Part shown: one piece after another, positions 1 through 8,709 of the stretch | Layout of the letters: each line of letters opens with the position of its first letter | Position numbering within the stretch: the first letter of the stretch is position 1 | Source of the DNA: Rhodocyclaceae bacterium | Lineage (GTDB): Bacteria; Pseudomonadota; Gammaproteobacteria; Burkholderiales; Rhodocyclaceae | Length of the DNA stretch: 38,608 nucleotides | Assembly (NCBI GenBank): GCA_030824275.1 | Contig: JAVBXY010000013.1 | Location: forward strand, 1 to 38,608 | Direction of reading: 5' to 3' | Position numbers and translations under genes: made by a program | The notes under the pieces: generated by a model | Told to the model about the DNA's origin: nothing | Databases searched by the model: none | Seen by the model: the letters and a program-made list of their open reading frames with translations, nothing else

Positions 1-291
1 CGTACCTGCATCGTCATCATCGAGATGAGCGGTGAGAACGATGACCGCCACGACATCGGTGTCGTCGTCGATGCGGTCTCCGAGGTACTGGAGGTCTCTT
101 CTGCCGACATCGAGCCGCCTCCCTCCTTTGGCGCCAAGATCCGCGCCGACTTCATTGATGGCATGGGCAAGATCGGCGGCAAGTTCGTCATCATCCTCGA
201 TATCCAGCGTGTACTTTCCATCGAGGAAATCGCACAACTCGCCGTGGTCAAGGGCCAGGGCAGCGAAAACGAAAGCAGCACCGCAAGCTGA
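1..291 (+). CDS. cheW: Chemotaxis coupling protein CheW, C-terminal part
   Basis: The frame is open from the first base, so the N-terminus lies to the left of the window and 96 residues remain. CheW is the adaptor that links chemoreceptors to the histidine kinase CheA at the inner membrane. The visible part carries the usual CheW C-terminal pattern: a strand ending in VVVDAVSEV, the segment IEPPPSFGAKI, then FIDGMGKIGGKFVIILDI, and a final helix IEEI. The internal ATG at position 25 is not the start, because the conserved strand TCIVIIEM begins before it. A chemoreceptor gene follows after 54 bases, and cheR and cheB lie downstream, which supports the call. A CheV-like protein or a CheA C-terminal domain would also give this fold, but the short tail after the domain favours CheW. 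Confidence 0.88.
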   Translation, partial: RTCIVIIEMSGENDDRHDIGVVVDAVSEVLEVSSADIEPPPSFGAKIRADFIDGMGKIGGKFVIILDIQRVLSIEEIAQLAVVKGQGSENESSTAS

Positions 292-332
292 TTACAACGA
301 TCCGGGCGCGCGACGTCCGGACGAAAAACCAC

Positions 333-338
333 AGGAGG
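333..338 (+). promoter_or_regulatory. Ribosome binding site of the first chemoreceptor gene
   Basis: A perfect AGGAGG lies 7 bases before the ATG at 346. It supports that start over the out-of-frame ATG at 341. It is one of the strongest Shine-Dalgarno sequences in the window, whereas the next chemoreceptor gene and cheR have no clear one. Confidence 0.7.
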
Positions 339-345
339 AGATGTC

Positions 346-3021
346 ATGGGATTAGGCTCGATACGGGTTCGCCTGCTGCTGCTGTTTGCAGCGCTGGCGA
401 TAGGCATGGCGTGGTATCTGTTCGCCGACGTGCGCGGCGAACTGTCCAACCTGCGCGAAGGCGGCCGTATTGCCGCCGTCAGCGAGGTGGCAGTCGCCGG
501 CAGTGCGCTGGTGCATGAATTGCAAAAGGAACGCGGCCTGTCCGCGGGCTTCATCGGCTCCAGGGGCGAGAAATTCCGCGCCGAACTGGACAAGCAGCGC
601 AAGGACACCGACACCCGCCGCAAGGCCCTGGCCGACACCTTCGCCAATCTGGCCGACGACCTGCCCCCTGCTGCCGCAGATCGCATCCGCAAGGCCAACG
701 ACAATCTGGCTGCGGTGGATGGCAAACGCCGCGAGATCAGCGCACTGACCCTCGCCGGCACCGACTCCTTCGGCTTCTTCACCGCCGCCATCGATACCTA
801 TCTGGGGGTTGTTGCCGACGTCACGCCGACCTTGGCCGATGCCGGCATGATGCGTGAGTTTTCTGCCTACGGCATGTTCCTTGGCGCCAAGGAGCAGGCC
901 GGCCGCGAGCGGGCCACCGTGAATGCCGCCCTTTCCGCCGACAAGCCGCTGGATGCCGCCCTGCTACGCCGCCTGATCGGCATCATCACCAGCCAGGACA
1001 CTCTGCTGGCGAACTTCCGCACCTACGCCAGCGCGGAACAGAATGCCGCGCTGAACAAACTGCTCGACACCGACCCGAGCAAGAACACGGCCGCGATGCG
1101 CAAGACCGTGCTGGACAAGGCCGGTGAAGGCGCTTTCGGCATCGCCCCGCCGCAATGGTTTGGCACCATCACGGCCAAGATCGACGCCATGAAAGTGCTC
1201 GAGGACGCCATCGCCGCCGACATCGCGACACGCTCCACCACCTTGCAATCCAAGGCCCGGCGCGGGCTGATCATGTCCCTGGTGTCCACCGCACTGGTAG
1301 TGGCCTTCACCGTCGCCTTCATCCTGTTGCTGACCCGCATGCTGGGCGCCGTGGCCCGTGCCACCGACAATGCCCACCGCGTCGCCGCCGGCGACCTGGC
1401 CACCGCCCCTGTCGTGACTCGCCAGGACGAGATCGGCAAGCTCGAACAGGCGATGCTGGACATCCACACCCAGCTCTCGGCCCTGATCGAGGACACCCGC
1501 GCCCTTGAGGAATCCGCCATCCATGGCAAGCTCACCACCCGTGCCGACGCCAGCCACCACCAAGGCGAGTATCGCAACATCATCGCCGGCTTCAACGCCA
1601 CGCTGGACGCGGTGATCGGCCCGCTCAACGTCGCCGCCAACTACGTGGACCGCATCGCCCGTGGCGATATGCCGCCGCCCATCACCGACAACTACAACGG
1701 TGACTTCAACACCCTGAAGAACAATCTCAACACTTGCGTCGCCACGCTTTCCGGTTTCGTCGCCGCCATGCAGAAGATGGAAGCGGAGCAGCGCGCCGGC
1801 GACACCGACGCCGTGATCGACACCGATGCCTTCATCGGTGCCTACCGGACCATGGCCGAAGGCGTCAATGTCCAGGTCCGCAGCCAGGTCGCCAACATCA
1901 TGAAAATCCTCACCGTGGTCGGTGAGTACGGCAAGGGCAATCTGGGCGCGGAACTCGAGCGCCTGCCTGGCAAACAGGCCGTCGCCAACGAAATGGTGGA
2001 TCAGATTCGCGACAACCTGCAACGCATGGAGACGGAAATCTATCGACTGGTCCAGGCCGCGACAGCAGGACAACTGGCCACACGGGGCGATATCACCACG
2101 TTTGAAGGCGCCTTCCGCCGCATCGTCGGCGGTCTCAACAGCCTGCTCGACACCGTCGTCGGTCCCATCAACGAAGTCCGCCGCGTCATGCAAGCCATGG
2201 CCGACGGCGACATGACGGAAAACATCAGCGCTGCCTATGAAGGCGACTTCGACTCGCTGAAGACGGCGATCAATTCTTCCATCAGCAAGCTGGCCGAAAC
2301 CATTGCCCAGGTGGATGTCGCCGCCGATGCCCTCAACAGCGCCGCCGGCCAGGTCTCGGCGACAGCCCAGTCCCTGTCGCAGTCGTCGTCCGAGCAAGCC
2401 GCGTCGGTCGAGGAAACCACTGCATCGGTCGAGCAGATGAGTGCCTCCATCGCCCAGAACACGGAAAACGCCAAGGTCACCGACAACATGGCCAGCAAGT
2501 CATCGGTCGAAGCCACGGAAGGCGGCAAGGCGGTGAAGGACACCGTGGATGCCATGAAGCAGATCGCCGGCAAGATCGGCATCATCGACGACATCGCCTA
2601 CCAGACCAATCTGCTGGCCCTCAACGCCGCCATCGAGGCCGCCCGCGCCGGCGAACACGGCAAGGGTTTCGCGGTGGTCGCCGCCGAAGTGCGCAAGCTG
2701 GCCGAGCGCTCGCAAGTCGCTGCCCAGGAAATCGGCGAACTGGCCGGCTCCAGCGTGAAGATGGCCGAGAAGGCCGGCAAGCTGCTTGACGAAATGGTGC
2801 CTTCCATCAAAAAGACCTCCGACCTCGTTCAAGAGATCGCTGCCGCCTCGCAAGAACAAAGCGCCGGGGTCGGCCAGATCAACGGCGCCATGGGGCAGCT
2901 CAACAAGGCGACGCAACAGAATGCCTCCGCCTCCGAGGAACTGGCCGCCACCGCCGAGGAGATGGGTGGCCAGGCCGCTCAATTGCAGGATTTGATGCGG
3001 TTTTTCAAGGTCGAACGCTGA
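346..3021 (+). CDS. Methyl-accepting chemotaxis protein with NIT-type sensor domain and multiple HAMP-like units
   Basis: This 891-residue membrane chemoreceptor should signal through CheW/CheA. Membrane segments are at about 6-26 and 307-329. The periplasmic part between them resembles the nitrate/nitrite-sensing (NIT) domain: it opens with the typical [19 protein letters not shown] followed by a basic/acidic helix. A HAMP domain follows at about 330-385. After it come further HAMP-like units containing [13 protein letters not shown] and [20 protein letters not shown], which indicates a poly-HAMP linker to about residue 650. The signalling hairpin tip is at about 747-770 ([18 protein letters not shown]). 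The C-terminus, FFKVER, has no NWETF-type CheR tether. Ligand identity is inferred only from the NIT family. The next receptor gene shares its 3' part almost base for base. Confidence 0.93.
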   Translation: MGLGSIRVRLLLLFAALAIGMAWYLFADVRGELSNLREGGRIAAVSEVAVAGSALVHELQKERGLSAGFIGSRGEKFRAELDKQRKDTDTRRKALADTFANLADDLPPAAADRIRKANDNLAAVDGKRREISALTLAGTDSFGFFTAAIDTYLGVVADVTPTLADAGMMREFSAYGMFLGAKEQAGRERATVNAALSADKPLDAALLRRLIGIITSQDTLLANFRTYASAEQNAALNKLLDTDPSKNTAAMRKTVLDKAGEGAFGIAPPQWFGTITAKIDAMKVLEDAIAADIATRSTTLQSKARRGLIMSLVSTALVVAFTVAFILLLTRMLGAVARATDNAHRVAAGDLATAPVVTRQDEIGKLEQAMLDIHTQLSALIEDTRALEESAIHGKLTTRADASHHQGEYRNIIAGFNATLDAVIGPLNVAANYVDRIARGDMPPPITDNYNGDFNTLKNNLNTCVATLSGFVAAMQKMEAEQRAGDTDAVIDTDAFIGAYRTMAEGVNVQVRSQVANIMKILTVVGEYGKGNLGAELERLPGKQAVANEMVDQIRDNLQRMETEIYRLVQAATAGQLATRGDITTFEGAFRRIVGGLNSLLDTVVGPINEVRRVMQAMADGDMTENISAAYEGDFDSLKTAINSSISKLAETIAQVDVAADALNSAAGQVSATAQSLSQSSSEQAASVEETTASVEQMSASIAQNTENAKVTDNMASKSSVEATEGGKAVKDTVDAMKQIAGKIGIIDDIAYQTNLLALNAAIEAARAGEHGKGFAVVAAEVRKLAERSQVAAQEIGELAGSSVKMAEKAGKLLDEMVPSIKKTSDLVQEIAAASQEQSAGVGQINGAMGQLNKATQQNASASEELAATAEEMGGQAAQLQDLMRFFKVER

Positions 3022-3041
3022 AAAGTCGGCGCTGGCAGCAC

Positions 3042-3065
3042 GGCGCGCTCCGGCTGGGGCGCGCC
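3042..3065 (+). terminator. Possible hairpin terminator after the first chemoreceptor gene
   Basis: GGCGCGC at 3042-3048 pairs perfectly with GCGCGCC at 3059-3065 around a 10-base loop. The stem is strong, but the following bases (CTTATCAGC) are not a T-run. It may therefore only weaken read-through or protect the 3' end. Confidence 0.4.
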
Positions 3066-3131
3066 CTTATCAGCTAAAATATTGTTGCCATGCAGCATTC
3101 TTATGGCACCTCTTAACTAGCCTGCTCCGCC

Positions 3132-5441
3132 ATGAAAATCCAGACCAAAACCAAATTGCTGGTGCTGATCGCTTTGCTCGGCACGACACTGAGCATCGCC
3201 ATCAGCCTCTTCTCCTTGCGTGAGAACCTCCTCGAGGACCGCAAGCTCAAAACTCGTAATGTGGTCGAAACCGTGCATGGCATGCTCGACTACTACCACG
3301 AGGAGCAGAAGGCCGGTCGCATGGATGTCGCCACCGCGCAGAAGACCGCCATCGCCGCGATCAAGAAGCTGCGCTACGACAAGAACGAGTACTTCTGGTT
3401 GAACGACATGAAGAACCAGATGATCATGCATCCGATCAAACCCGAGATGGACGGCACCGACCTGTCCAAGCTCAAGGATGCGAAGGGCAAGGAATTCTTC
3501 ACCGAGTTCATCGTGCTCGTCAGCAAGCAAGGTGCCGGCTTCGTCGACTACTACTGGACCAAGCCCGGCTCCGACAAGCCGGTGCCCAAGCTGTCCTATG
3601 TCGCGGGCTTCGAACCCTGGGGTTGGATCGTCGGCACCGGCATCTATCTTGAAGACGTGGATACCGAACTGGCCCGTCAGGCCCGTACCCAGCTCGCCAT
3701 CGCACTGGGCATCTTCATTGTCATGATTCCTTTTGCCGTGTCACTGATCCGCGATCTCAGCCGTTCCATCCGCTCGGTGGTTGAGGCCACCGACAAGCTG
3801 GCCGAGGGCGACTTCGACCACGCCTCGGACGTGGTCTTGAAAAACGAAATGGGCGCCATCCTCGTCGCCACGCAACATGTGCAGAAGAGCCTGCAAGGCA
3901 TGCGCAAGGAAGCCCGCGACCTCACCGAAGCGGCGGTCGCCGGCAAGCTGGCCACCCGTGCCGATACCAGTGCGCATCACGGCGGCTTCCAGGAAGTGGT
4001 GAGCGGATTCAATGCCACCCTCGATGCCGTCATCGGCCCGTTGAACGTCGCCGCCGACTACGTCGAGAAGATTTCCCAGGGCAACATCCCGGCCAGGATC
4101 ACCGACAGCTATAGCGGTGATTTCAATACCATCAAGAACAACCTCAACCAGGCCATCGATGCCGTCAACGCACTGGTCGCCGACGCCGCCATGCTGGCCG
4201 AAGCGGCGGTCGCCGGCCGCCTGTCCACCCGTGCTGACGCCGGCAAACATCAGGGCGACTATCAACGCATCGTCAAGGGCGTGAATGACACCCTCGATGC
4301 CGTGATCGGCCCCCTGAATGTTGCCGCCGGTTACATGGACCGCATCTCCAAGGGCGACATCCCGCCCAAGATCACCGACGCTTACAACGGCGACTTCAAC
4401 ACCATCAAGAACAATCTCAACACCTGCGTCGACGCCGTCAACGCGCTGGTGGCCGACGCCCACCTGCTGGCCGAGGCCGCCGTCGCCGGCAAGCTGGCCA
4501 CCCGCGCCGATGCCACCAAGCATCAGGGTGACTTCCGCAAGATCGTTGCCGGCGTCAACGACACGCTGGATGCCGTCATCGGCCCCATCAACGACGTTCA
4601 GCACGTGATGGGAGCGATGGAACAGGGCGACATGACCCAAACCATCACCCGCGACTACCGGGGCGATTTCGATACCCTGAAGCAGGCCATCAACAACACC
4701 ATCGCCCGTCTCTCCGACACCATCACCCAAATTCACACGGCTGCCGACGCCCTGACCAATGCCGCCGGCCAGGTCGCGGCCACGGCACAATCCCTGTCGC
4801 AGTCCTCCAGCGAACAGGCCGCCTCGGTCGAAGAAACCACGGCGTCCATGGAGCAGATGACGGCATCGATTACCCAGAACACCGAGAACGCCAAGGTCAC
4901 CGACAACATGGCCAGCAAGTCCGCCGTAGAAGCCACCGAGGGCGGCGAGGCGGTCAAGGGCACCGTCACCGCCATGAAGCAGATCGCCGGCAAGATCGGC
5001 ATCATCGACGACATCGCCTACCAGACCAATCTGCTGGCCCTCAACGCTGCCATCGAAGCGGCCCGTGCCGGCGAGCACGGCAAGGGCTTTGCGGTAGTCG
5101 CGGCGGAAGTGCGCAAACTGGCCGAACGTAGCCAGGTCGCGGCGCAGGAAATCGGCGAACTGGCCGGCTCCAGCGTAAAGATGGCCGAGAAGGCCGGATC
5201 ACTCCTCGACGAGATGGTCCCCAGCATCCGCAAGACCTCCGATCTGGTGCAGGAGATTGCGGCCGCCAGCCAGGAACAAAGTGCCGGCGTCGGCCAGATC
5301 AATGGCGCCATGGGTCAGCTCAACAAGGCGACCCAGCAGAATGCGTCCGCTTCCGAGGAACTCGCCGCCACCGCTGAGGAAATGGGCGGTCAGGCCGCGC
5401 AGCTTCAGGAGCTGATGGGATTCTTCAAGGTGAATCAATAA
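3132..5441 (+). CDS. Methyl-accepting chemotaxis protein with single-Cache sensor and tandem HAMP-like repeats
   Basis: This is a 769-residue chemoreceptor. A first membrane helix lies at about 8-28. The periplasmic domain at about 35-180 has the sCache_2 pattern: [28 protein letters not shown], and an end motif [15 protein letters not shown] second membrane helix is at 187-206, followed by HAMP. Three 91-residue tandem units of HAMP-like sequence come next, each with [22 protein letters not shown] and GDFNTIKNN motifs. The methyl-accepting and kinase-control domain has its tip at about 625-648. sCache_2 receptors often bind small organic acids, but the ligand here is unknown. No clear Shine-Dalgarno sequence precedes the ATG, which begins the conserved hydrophobic N-terminus. 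The gene lies 110 bases after the first receptor and 44 bases before cheR. Confidence 0.93.
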   Translation: MKIQTKTKLLVLIALLGTTLSIAISLFSLRENLLEDRKLKTRNVVETVHGMLDYYHEEQKAGRMDVATAQKTAIAAIKKLRYDKNEYFWLNDMKNQMIMHPIKPEMDGTDLSKLKDAKGKEFFTEFIVLVSKQGAGFVDYYWTKPGSDKPVPKLSYVAGFEPWGWIVGTGIYLEDVDTELARQARTQLAIALGIFIVMIPFAVSLIRDLSRSIRSVVEATDKLAEGDFDHASDVVLKNEMGAILVATQHVQKSLQGMRKEARDLTEAAVAGKLATRADTSAHHGGFQEVVSGFNATLDAVIGPLNVAADYVEKISQGNIPARITDSYSGDFNTIKNNLNQAIDAVNALVADAAMLAEAAVAGRLSTRADAGKHQGDYQRIVKGVNDTLDAVIGPLNVAAGYMDRISKGDIPPKITDAYNGDFNTIKNNLNTCVDAVNALVADAHLLAEAAVAGKLATRADATKHQGDFRKIVAGVNDTLDAVIGPINDVQHVMGAMEQGDMTQTITRDYRGDFDTLKQAINNTIARLSDTITQIHTAADALTNAAGQVAATAQSLSQSSSEQAASVEETTASMEQMTASITQNTENAKVTDNMASKSAVEATEGGEAVKGTVTAMKQIAGKIGIIDDIAYQTNLLALNAAIEAARAGEHGKGFAVVAAEVRKLAERSQVAAQEIGELAGSSVKMAEKAGSLLDEMVPSIRKTSDLVQEIAAASQEQSAGVGQINGAMGQLNKATQQNASASEELAATAEEMGGQAAQLQELMGFFKVNQ
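3921..4739 (+). repeat. Three tandem 273-base repeats inside the second chemoreceptor gene
   Basis: Units begin at 3921, 4194 and 4467. The CGGCGGTCGC-like anchor recurs at 3931, 4204 and 4477, giving an exact period of 273 bases (91 residues). Each unit encodes one block of HAMP-like linker. The third unit diverges in its second half, where it joins the signalling domain. The equal spacing and high identity point to in-frame tandem duplication. Confidence 0.88.
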
Positions 5442-5485
5442 AAGTCGGTGGTGGCGGGACGGCGAAACACCGGTAAACTCGCCCC

Positions 5486-6307
5486 ATGGCCGCCATAGAA
5501 CAACCAGAAATCAACGACGCCGAATTCCGGCAGTTCCAGCAACTGATTTACAAGATCGCCGGCATCAGCATGGCCGACAGCAAGAAGGTTCTGCTCGTCG
5601 GCCGTCTGGGCAAGCGGCTCAAGGCCCACGGCATGAGCAGCTTTGGCGAGTACTACCGTCACGTCACCGGTGCCGGCCAGGGCACGGAATTGCAGACCAT
5701 GGTGGATCTGCTCACCACCAACGAAACCTACTTCTTCCGCGAGCAGGCGCACTTCGACTTCCTTACCGACGTCATCCTCGCCAAGCATCCGCCGGGCCGC
5801 GCTTTCGACGTCTGGAGTGCCGCCTCCTCCACCGGCGAGGAGATCTACACCATCTCCTTCGTGCTGGCCGACACCCTCGGCGTCGACGCCCCGTGGACCG
5901 TCACCGGCTCAGACATTTCCACTCAGGTGCTGGCCACTGCCGAGCGCGGCCACTACTGGCTGGATCGCACCCGTGGCCTGCCCGACAGCTACCTGCGCAA
6001 ATACTGCCTGAAGGGCGTGCGCGCCCAGGAAGGCAGCTACATGATCGCGCCGGAGATCAAGCGTCACACCAAGTTCATGCAGGTCAACCTGAACCGCCAA
6101 TTGCCCAATCTTGGCAAGTTCCACGTCATCTTCCTGCGCAACGTGATGATCTATTTCGACGCCGACACCAAGCGCGAGGTGGTCGCCCGCCTGGCTCGCC
6201 AGCTGCATCCCGGCGGCTATCTGATCATCGGCCATTCGGAAAGTCTCAACGGCCTCACCGACACCCTGCGCGCTGTCAAACCCACCATCTACCAGTTGCC
6301 TGAATGA
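5486..6307 (+). CDS. cheR: Chemoreceptor glutamate methyltransferase CheR
   Basis: CheR transfers a methyl group from S-adenosylmethionine to glutamates of chemoreceptors and so sets sensory adaptation. The 273-residue product has the usual length. The helical N-terminal domain ends in [13 protein letters not shown] (about 75-87), a CheR hallmark. The Rossmann-type SAM site follows as [13 protein letters not shown] (about 110-122). A conserved [10 protein letters not shown] lies near 218-227 and [11 protein letters not shown] near 240. It acts in the cytoplasm with the two receptors encoded just upstream. Its stop codon overlaps the cheB start by 4 bases (ATGA), indicating translational coupling and balanced methylation and demethylation. 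There is no clear Shine-Dalgarno sequence before the chosen ATG, but the length matches the family. Confidence 0.96.
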   Translation: MAAIEQPEINDAEFRQFQQLIYKIAGISMADSKKVLLVGRLGKRLKAHGMSSFGEYYRHVTGAGQGTELQTMVDLLTTNETYFFREQAHFDFLTDVILAKHPPGRAFDVWSAASSTGEEIYTISFVLADTLGVDAPWTVTGSDISTQVLATAERGHYWLDRTRGLPDSYLRKYCLKGVRAQEGSYMIAPEIKRHTKFMQVNLNRQLPNLGKFHVIFLRNVMIYFDADTKREVVARLARQLHPGGYLIIGHSESLNGLTDTLRAVKPTIYQLPE

Positions 6308-7383
6308 CTGAAAAAATCAAGGTAATGATCGTGGACGACTCCGCCGTCGTCCGTCAGGTCAATCGGGAAACCCTCGAACGCGAACCCGACATCGAAGTCA
6401 TCGGCGCCGCCGCCGATCCGCTCTACGCCCTGGACAAGATGAAAATCCTGTGGCCCGACGTGCTGGTCATCGACATCGAAATGCCGCGCATGGATGGCCT
6501 CACCTTCCTCAAGAAGATCATGGCCGAGCATCCGACACCGACCATTGTCTGCTCGTCCCTGGCCGAAAAAGGTGCGGCGGCAACCATGGAAGCACTTTCC
6601 GCCGGCGCCCTGGCCATCATCACCAAACCCAAGATGGGCGTGAAGCAATTTCTCCAGGATTCCGCCAACGATCTGGTGCAGGCGGTACGCGCCGCCGCCA
6701 AGGCCAACATGCGCCGCGTCACACCCGGCATGGCCCGCCCGCTGACGCCGCCGCCCAAGCTGACGGCCGATGCCATGCTCGCCGCACAGGCTGCCAGCAC
6801 GCGTGCCATGGCCAACACCACCGACAAAGTGATCGCCATCGGCACTTCCACCGGAGGCACCCAGGCCCTCGAAGCGGTGCTGACCAAGCTGCCCGCCGTC
6901 TGTTCCGGCATCGTCATCGTCCAGCACATGCCGGAAAAATTCACCGCCATGTTCGCCGAACGCCTCAATACCCTGTGCAAGCTGGAAGTCCGCGAAGCCC
7001 AGAACGGCGACCGCGTGCTGCCCGGTCGCGCCCTCATCGCCCCCGGCGGCAAGCACATGATGCTGCGCCGCAGCGGCGCCCAGTACCACGTAGAAGTCGC
7101 CGACGGGCCGGTAGTCAATCGTCACAAGCCCTCGGTAGATGTGCTCTTTCGCTCCGTCGCGCAAATCGCCGGACGCAATGCGCTGGGCATCATCATGACC
7201 GGCATGGGCGACGACGGCGCGCGCGGCATGAAGGAAATGCACGATGCCGGTGCCCAGACAGTCGCCGAGGACGAATCCACCTGCATCGTCTTCGGCATGC
7301 CCAAGGAAGCCATCAAGATGGGCGGTGTGGACAAAATCGTGCCACTGGACCGAATTCCTTCTGAAATCATTGCCTACGGGTAG
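6304..7383 (+). CDS. cheB: Chemotaxis response regulator protein-glutamate methylesterase CheB
   Basis: CheB removes methyl groups from chemoreceptors, and glutamine amides in many species, after phosphorylation by CheA. The 359 residues comprise a receiver domain at about 4-120 with the acidic pair D11/D12 and phosphoacceptor D57 in [12 protein letters not shown], then a linker, then the esterase domain from about 173. The catalytic triad is visible: S182 in GTSTGG, H208 in VQHMP and D304 in TGMGDDGA. Receiver lysine K108 sits in TKPK. All key residues are present, so the enzyme should be active. It overlaps cheR by 4 bases and is followed after only 6 bases by a porin gene, an unusual partner. 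Confidence 0.97.
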   Translation: MTEKIKVMIVDDSAVVRQVNRETLEREPDIEVIGAAADPLYALDKMKILWPDVLVIDIEMPRMDGLTFLKKIMAEHPTPTIVCSSLAEKGAAATMEALSAGALAIITKPKMGVKQFLQDSANDLVQAVRAAAKANMRRVTPGMARPLTPPPKLTADAMLAAQAASTRAMANTTDKVIAIGTSTGGTQALEAVLTKLPAVCSGIVIVQHMPEKFTAMFAERLNTLCKLEVREAQNGDRVLPGRALIAPGGKHMMLRRSGAQYHVEVADGPVVNRHKPSVDVLFRSVAQIAGRNALGIIMTGMGDDGARGMKEMHDAGAQTVAEDESTCIVFGMPKEAIKMGGVDKIVPLDRIPSEIIAYG

Positions 7384-7389
7384 AGTCCC

Positions 7390-8709
7390 ATGCCAATACG
7401 CCTGCGCAGCCTGTTGCTATGCCTCCTGTTCCCCCTCATCGCCATTGCCGAGGACGCACCTGACTACACCAATGCCACGCTCACCGGCGACTGGGGCGGT
7501 GCCCGCACTGAAGCCTGGCGCAAGGGCCTGAGTTGGGACGCCGGTCTCAAGATCGACGCCTTGCACAACAGGGGCGGCACGAGCAAGGGCGGCAAGATCA
7601 TGACGCAGCTGGATATCAAACTGCGTGCCGACCTGAACAAACTCTGGGGCTGGACAGGCGGTCTTGTCTATTTGAATCTGATCGATGACCGTGGTGCCGG
7701 CATCAATGCCCGTCATACGGGCTCACTCGCCGGTGTCAGCAACATCGAGGTGCCCGTGCCCACCGCCCGCGTTTTTCACGCCTGGCTGCAACAGAGTTTT
7801 GTCGACGACCGGGTATCACTGCTGGCCGGCATCTACCCCGTCGATTCGGAGTTTTTCACCCTGGACTCGGCCGCCATCCTGTTGAATCCGGCCTATGGTG
7901 CCGCCGCCGACCTAGCACTGACACGTGGTCCATCGATATTCAACAATGCCGCCTTCGGCTTGCGCGCCAAGTGGTTCTCGGAAGATCGCACCCGTTATGC
8001 AATGGCGGCCCTCATGGACGGCATTCCCAACGACCCCGCCCGACCGAAAGCCACGGCCATTCGCTTTGCCAAGGGCGACGGCGCCTTCGTCATTGCCGAG
8101 TTCGGCTGGACCCCGGATGAGTTCGGTCATGCCTTCGAGCCTGTCCTCAGCCCTGACGACGTGTTGCAACGGCAGAGCCTGGTGACCCATGAAAAGTACG
8201 AAGGCATCTCCAAATACGCCATCGGCCTCTGGCAGTACGGCAGCCGCGTCGCCGACCAGCTCGATGTCGATGGCAATGGCGACGCGATGCGTCGGCGCTC
8301 TGTCGGTGGCTACCTACTGGCCGAACGTACGCTGTGGAGCATGGGCGGTGATGCCAGTCGAAACCTGACTGCGTTCGCCCGACATACCTTCAACGACGGC
8401 GACTCCACCAGTGTCGATGGCACCTGGAATCTCGGCCTACGCCTGGCCGGCCCGCTGGCCAGCCGGCCGCTGGATACGGTCGCCATTGGCTATACGAAAA
8501 ATCGCCTGTCCACCAAGTTCCGCGCCACGCAGGCGGCTGCGGGTACCGACACGGCAGCGTCCGAGGACTCACTGGAAATTACCTGGCGTGTGCAGTTCAC
8601 ACGCTGGTTCGCGGTCCAGCCCAATCTCCAGTTCATCCGCCACCCCGGTGGCGGCGCCTCGACGCCCACTGCCCGTTTAATGGGCGCCCGGATCGACGTC
8701 AGCTTCTGA
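7390..8709 (+). CDS. oprB: OprB-family carbohydrate-selective outer membrane porin
   Basis: This 439-residue outer membrane beta-barrel should let small solutes, classically sugars, into the periplasm. It starts with a clear signal peptide (1-20, cleavage after AIA). The OprB hallmark LTGDWGGAR follows near residues 30-38, and the text LNPAYGAAADLALTRGP matches an internal OprB pattern. The chain ends in an aromatic residue (DVSF), as expected for barrel insertion. The start lies 6 bases after the cheB stop with little room for a promoter, so it is probably co-transcribed with the chemotaxis genes. Its last 11 bases overlap the end of the convergent GGDEF-EAL gene. Substrate cannot be told from sequence; the symbol is used at family level. 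Confidence 0.85.
   Translation: MPIRLRSLLLCLLFPLIAIAEDAPDYTNATLTGDWGGARTEAWRKGLSWDAGLKIDALHNRGGTSKGGKIMTQLDIKLRADLNKLWGWTGGLVYLNLIDDRGAGINARHTGSLAGVSNIEVPVPTARVFHAWLQQSFVDDRVSLLAGIYPVDSEFFTLDSAAILLNPAYGAAADLALTRGPSIFNNAAFGLRAKWFSEDRTRYAMAALMDGIPNDPARPKATAIRFAKGDGAFVIAEFGWTPDEFGHAFEPVLSPDDVLQRQSLVTHEKYEGISKYAIGLWQYGSRVADQLDVDGNGDAMRRRSVGGYLLAERTLWSMGGDASRNLTAFARHTFNDGDSTSVDGTWNLGLRLAGPLASRPLDTVAIGYTKNRLSTKFRATQAAAGTDTAASEDSLEITWRVQFTRWFAVQPNLQFIRHPGGGASTPTARLMGARIDVSF

Noticed and set aside
964..2397. A 477-residue minus-strand open frame inside the first chemoreceptor gene, with a similar 445-residue one at 3741-5078.
   Set aside because: Both mirror the conserved chemoreceptor coding sequence in a high-GC genome, and neither shows a recognisable protein motif.
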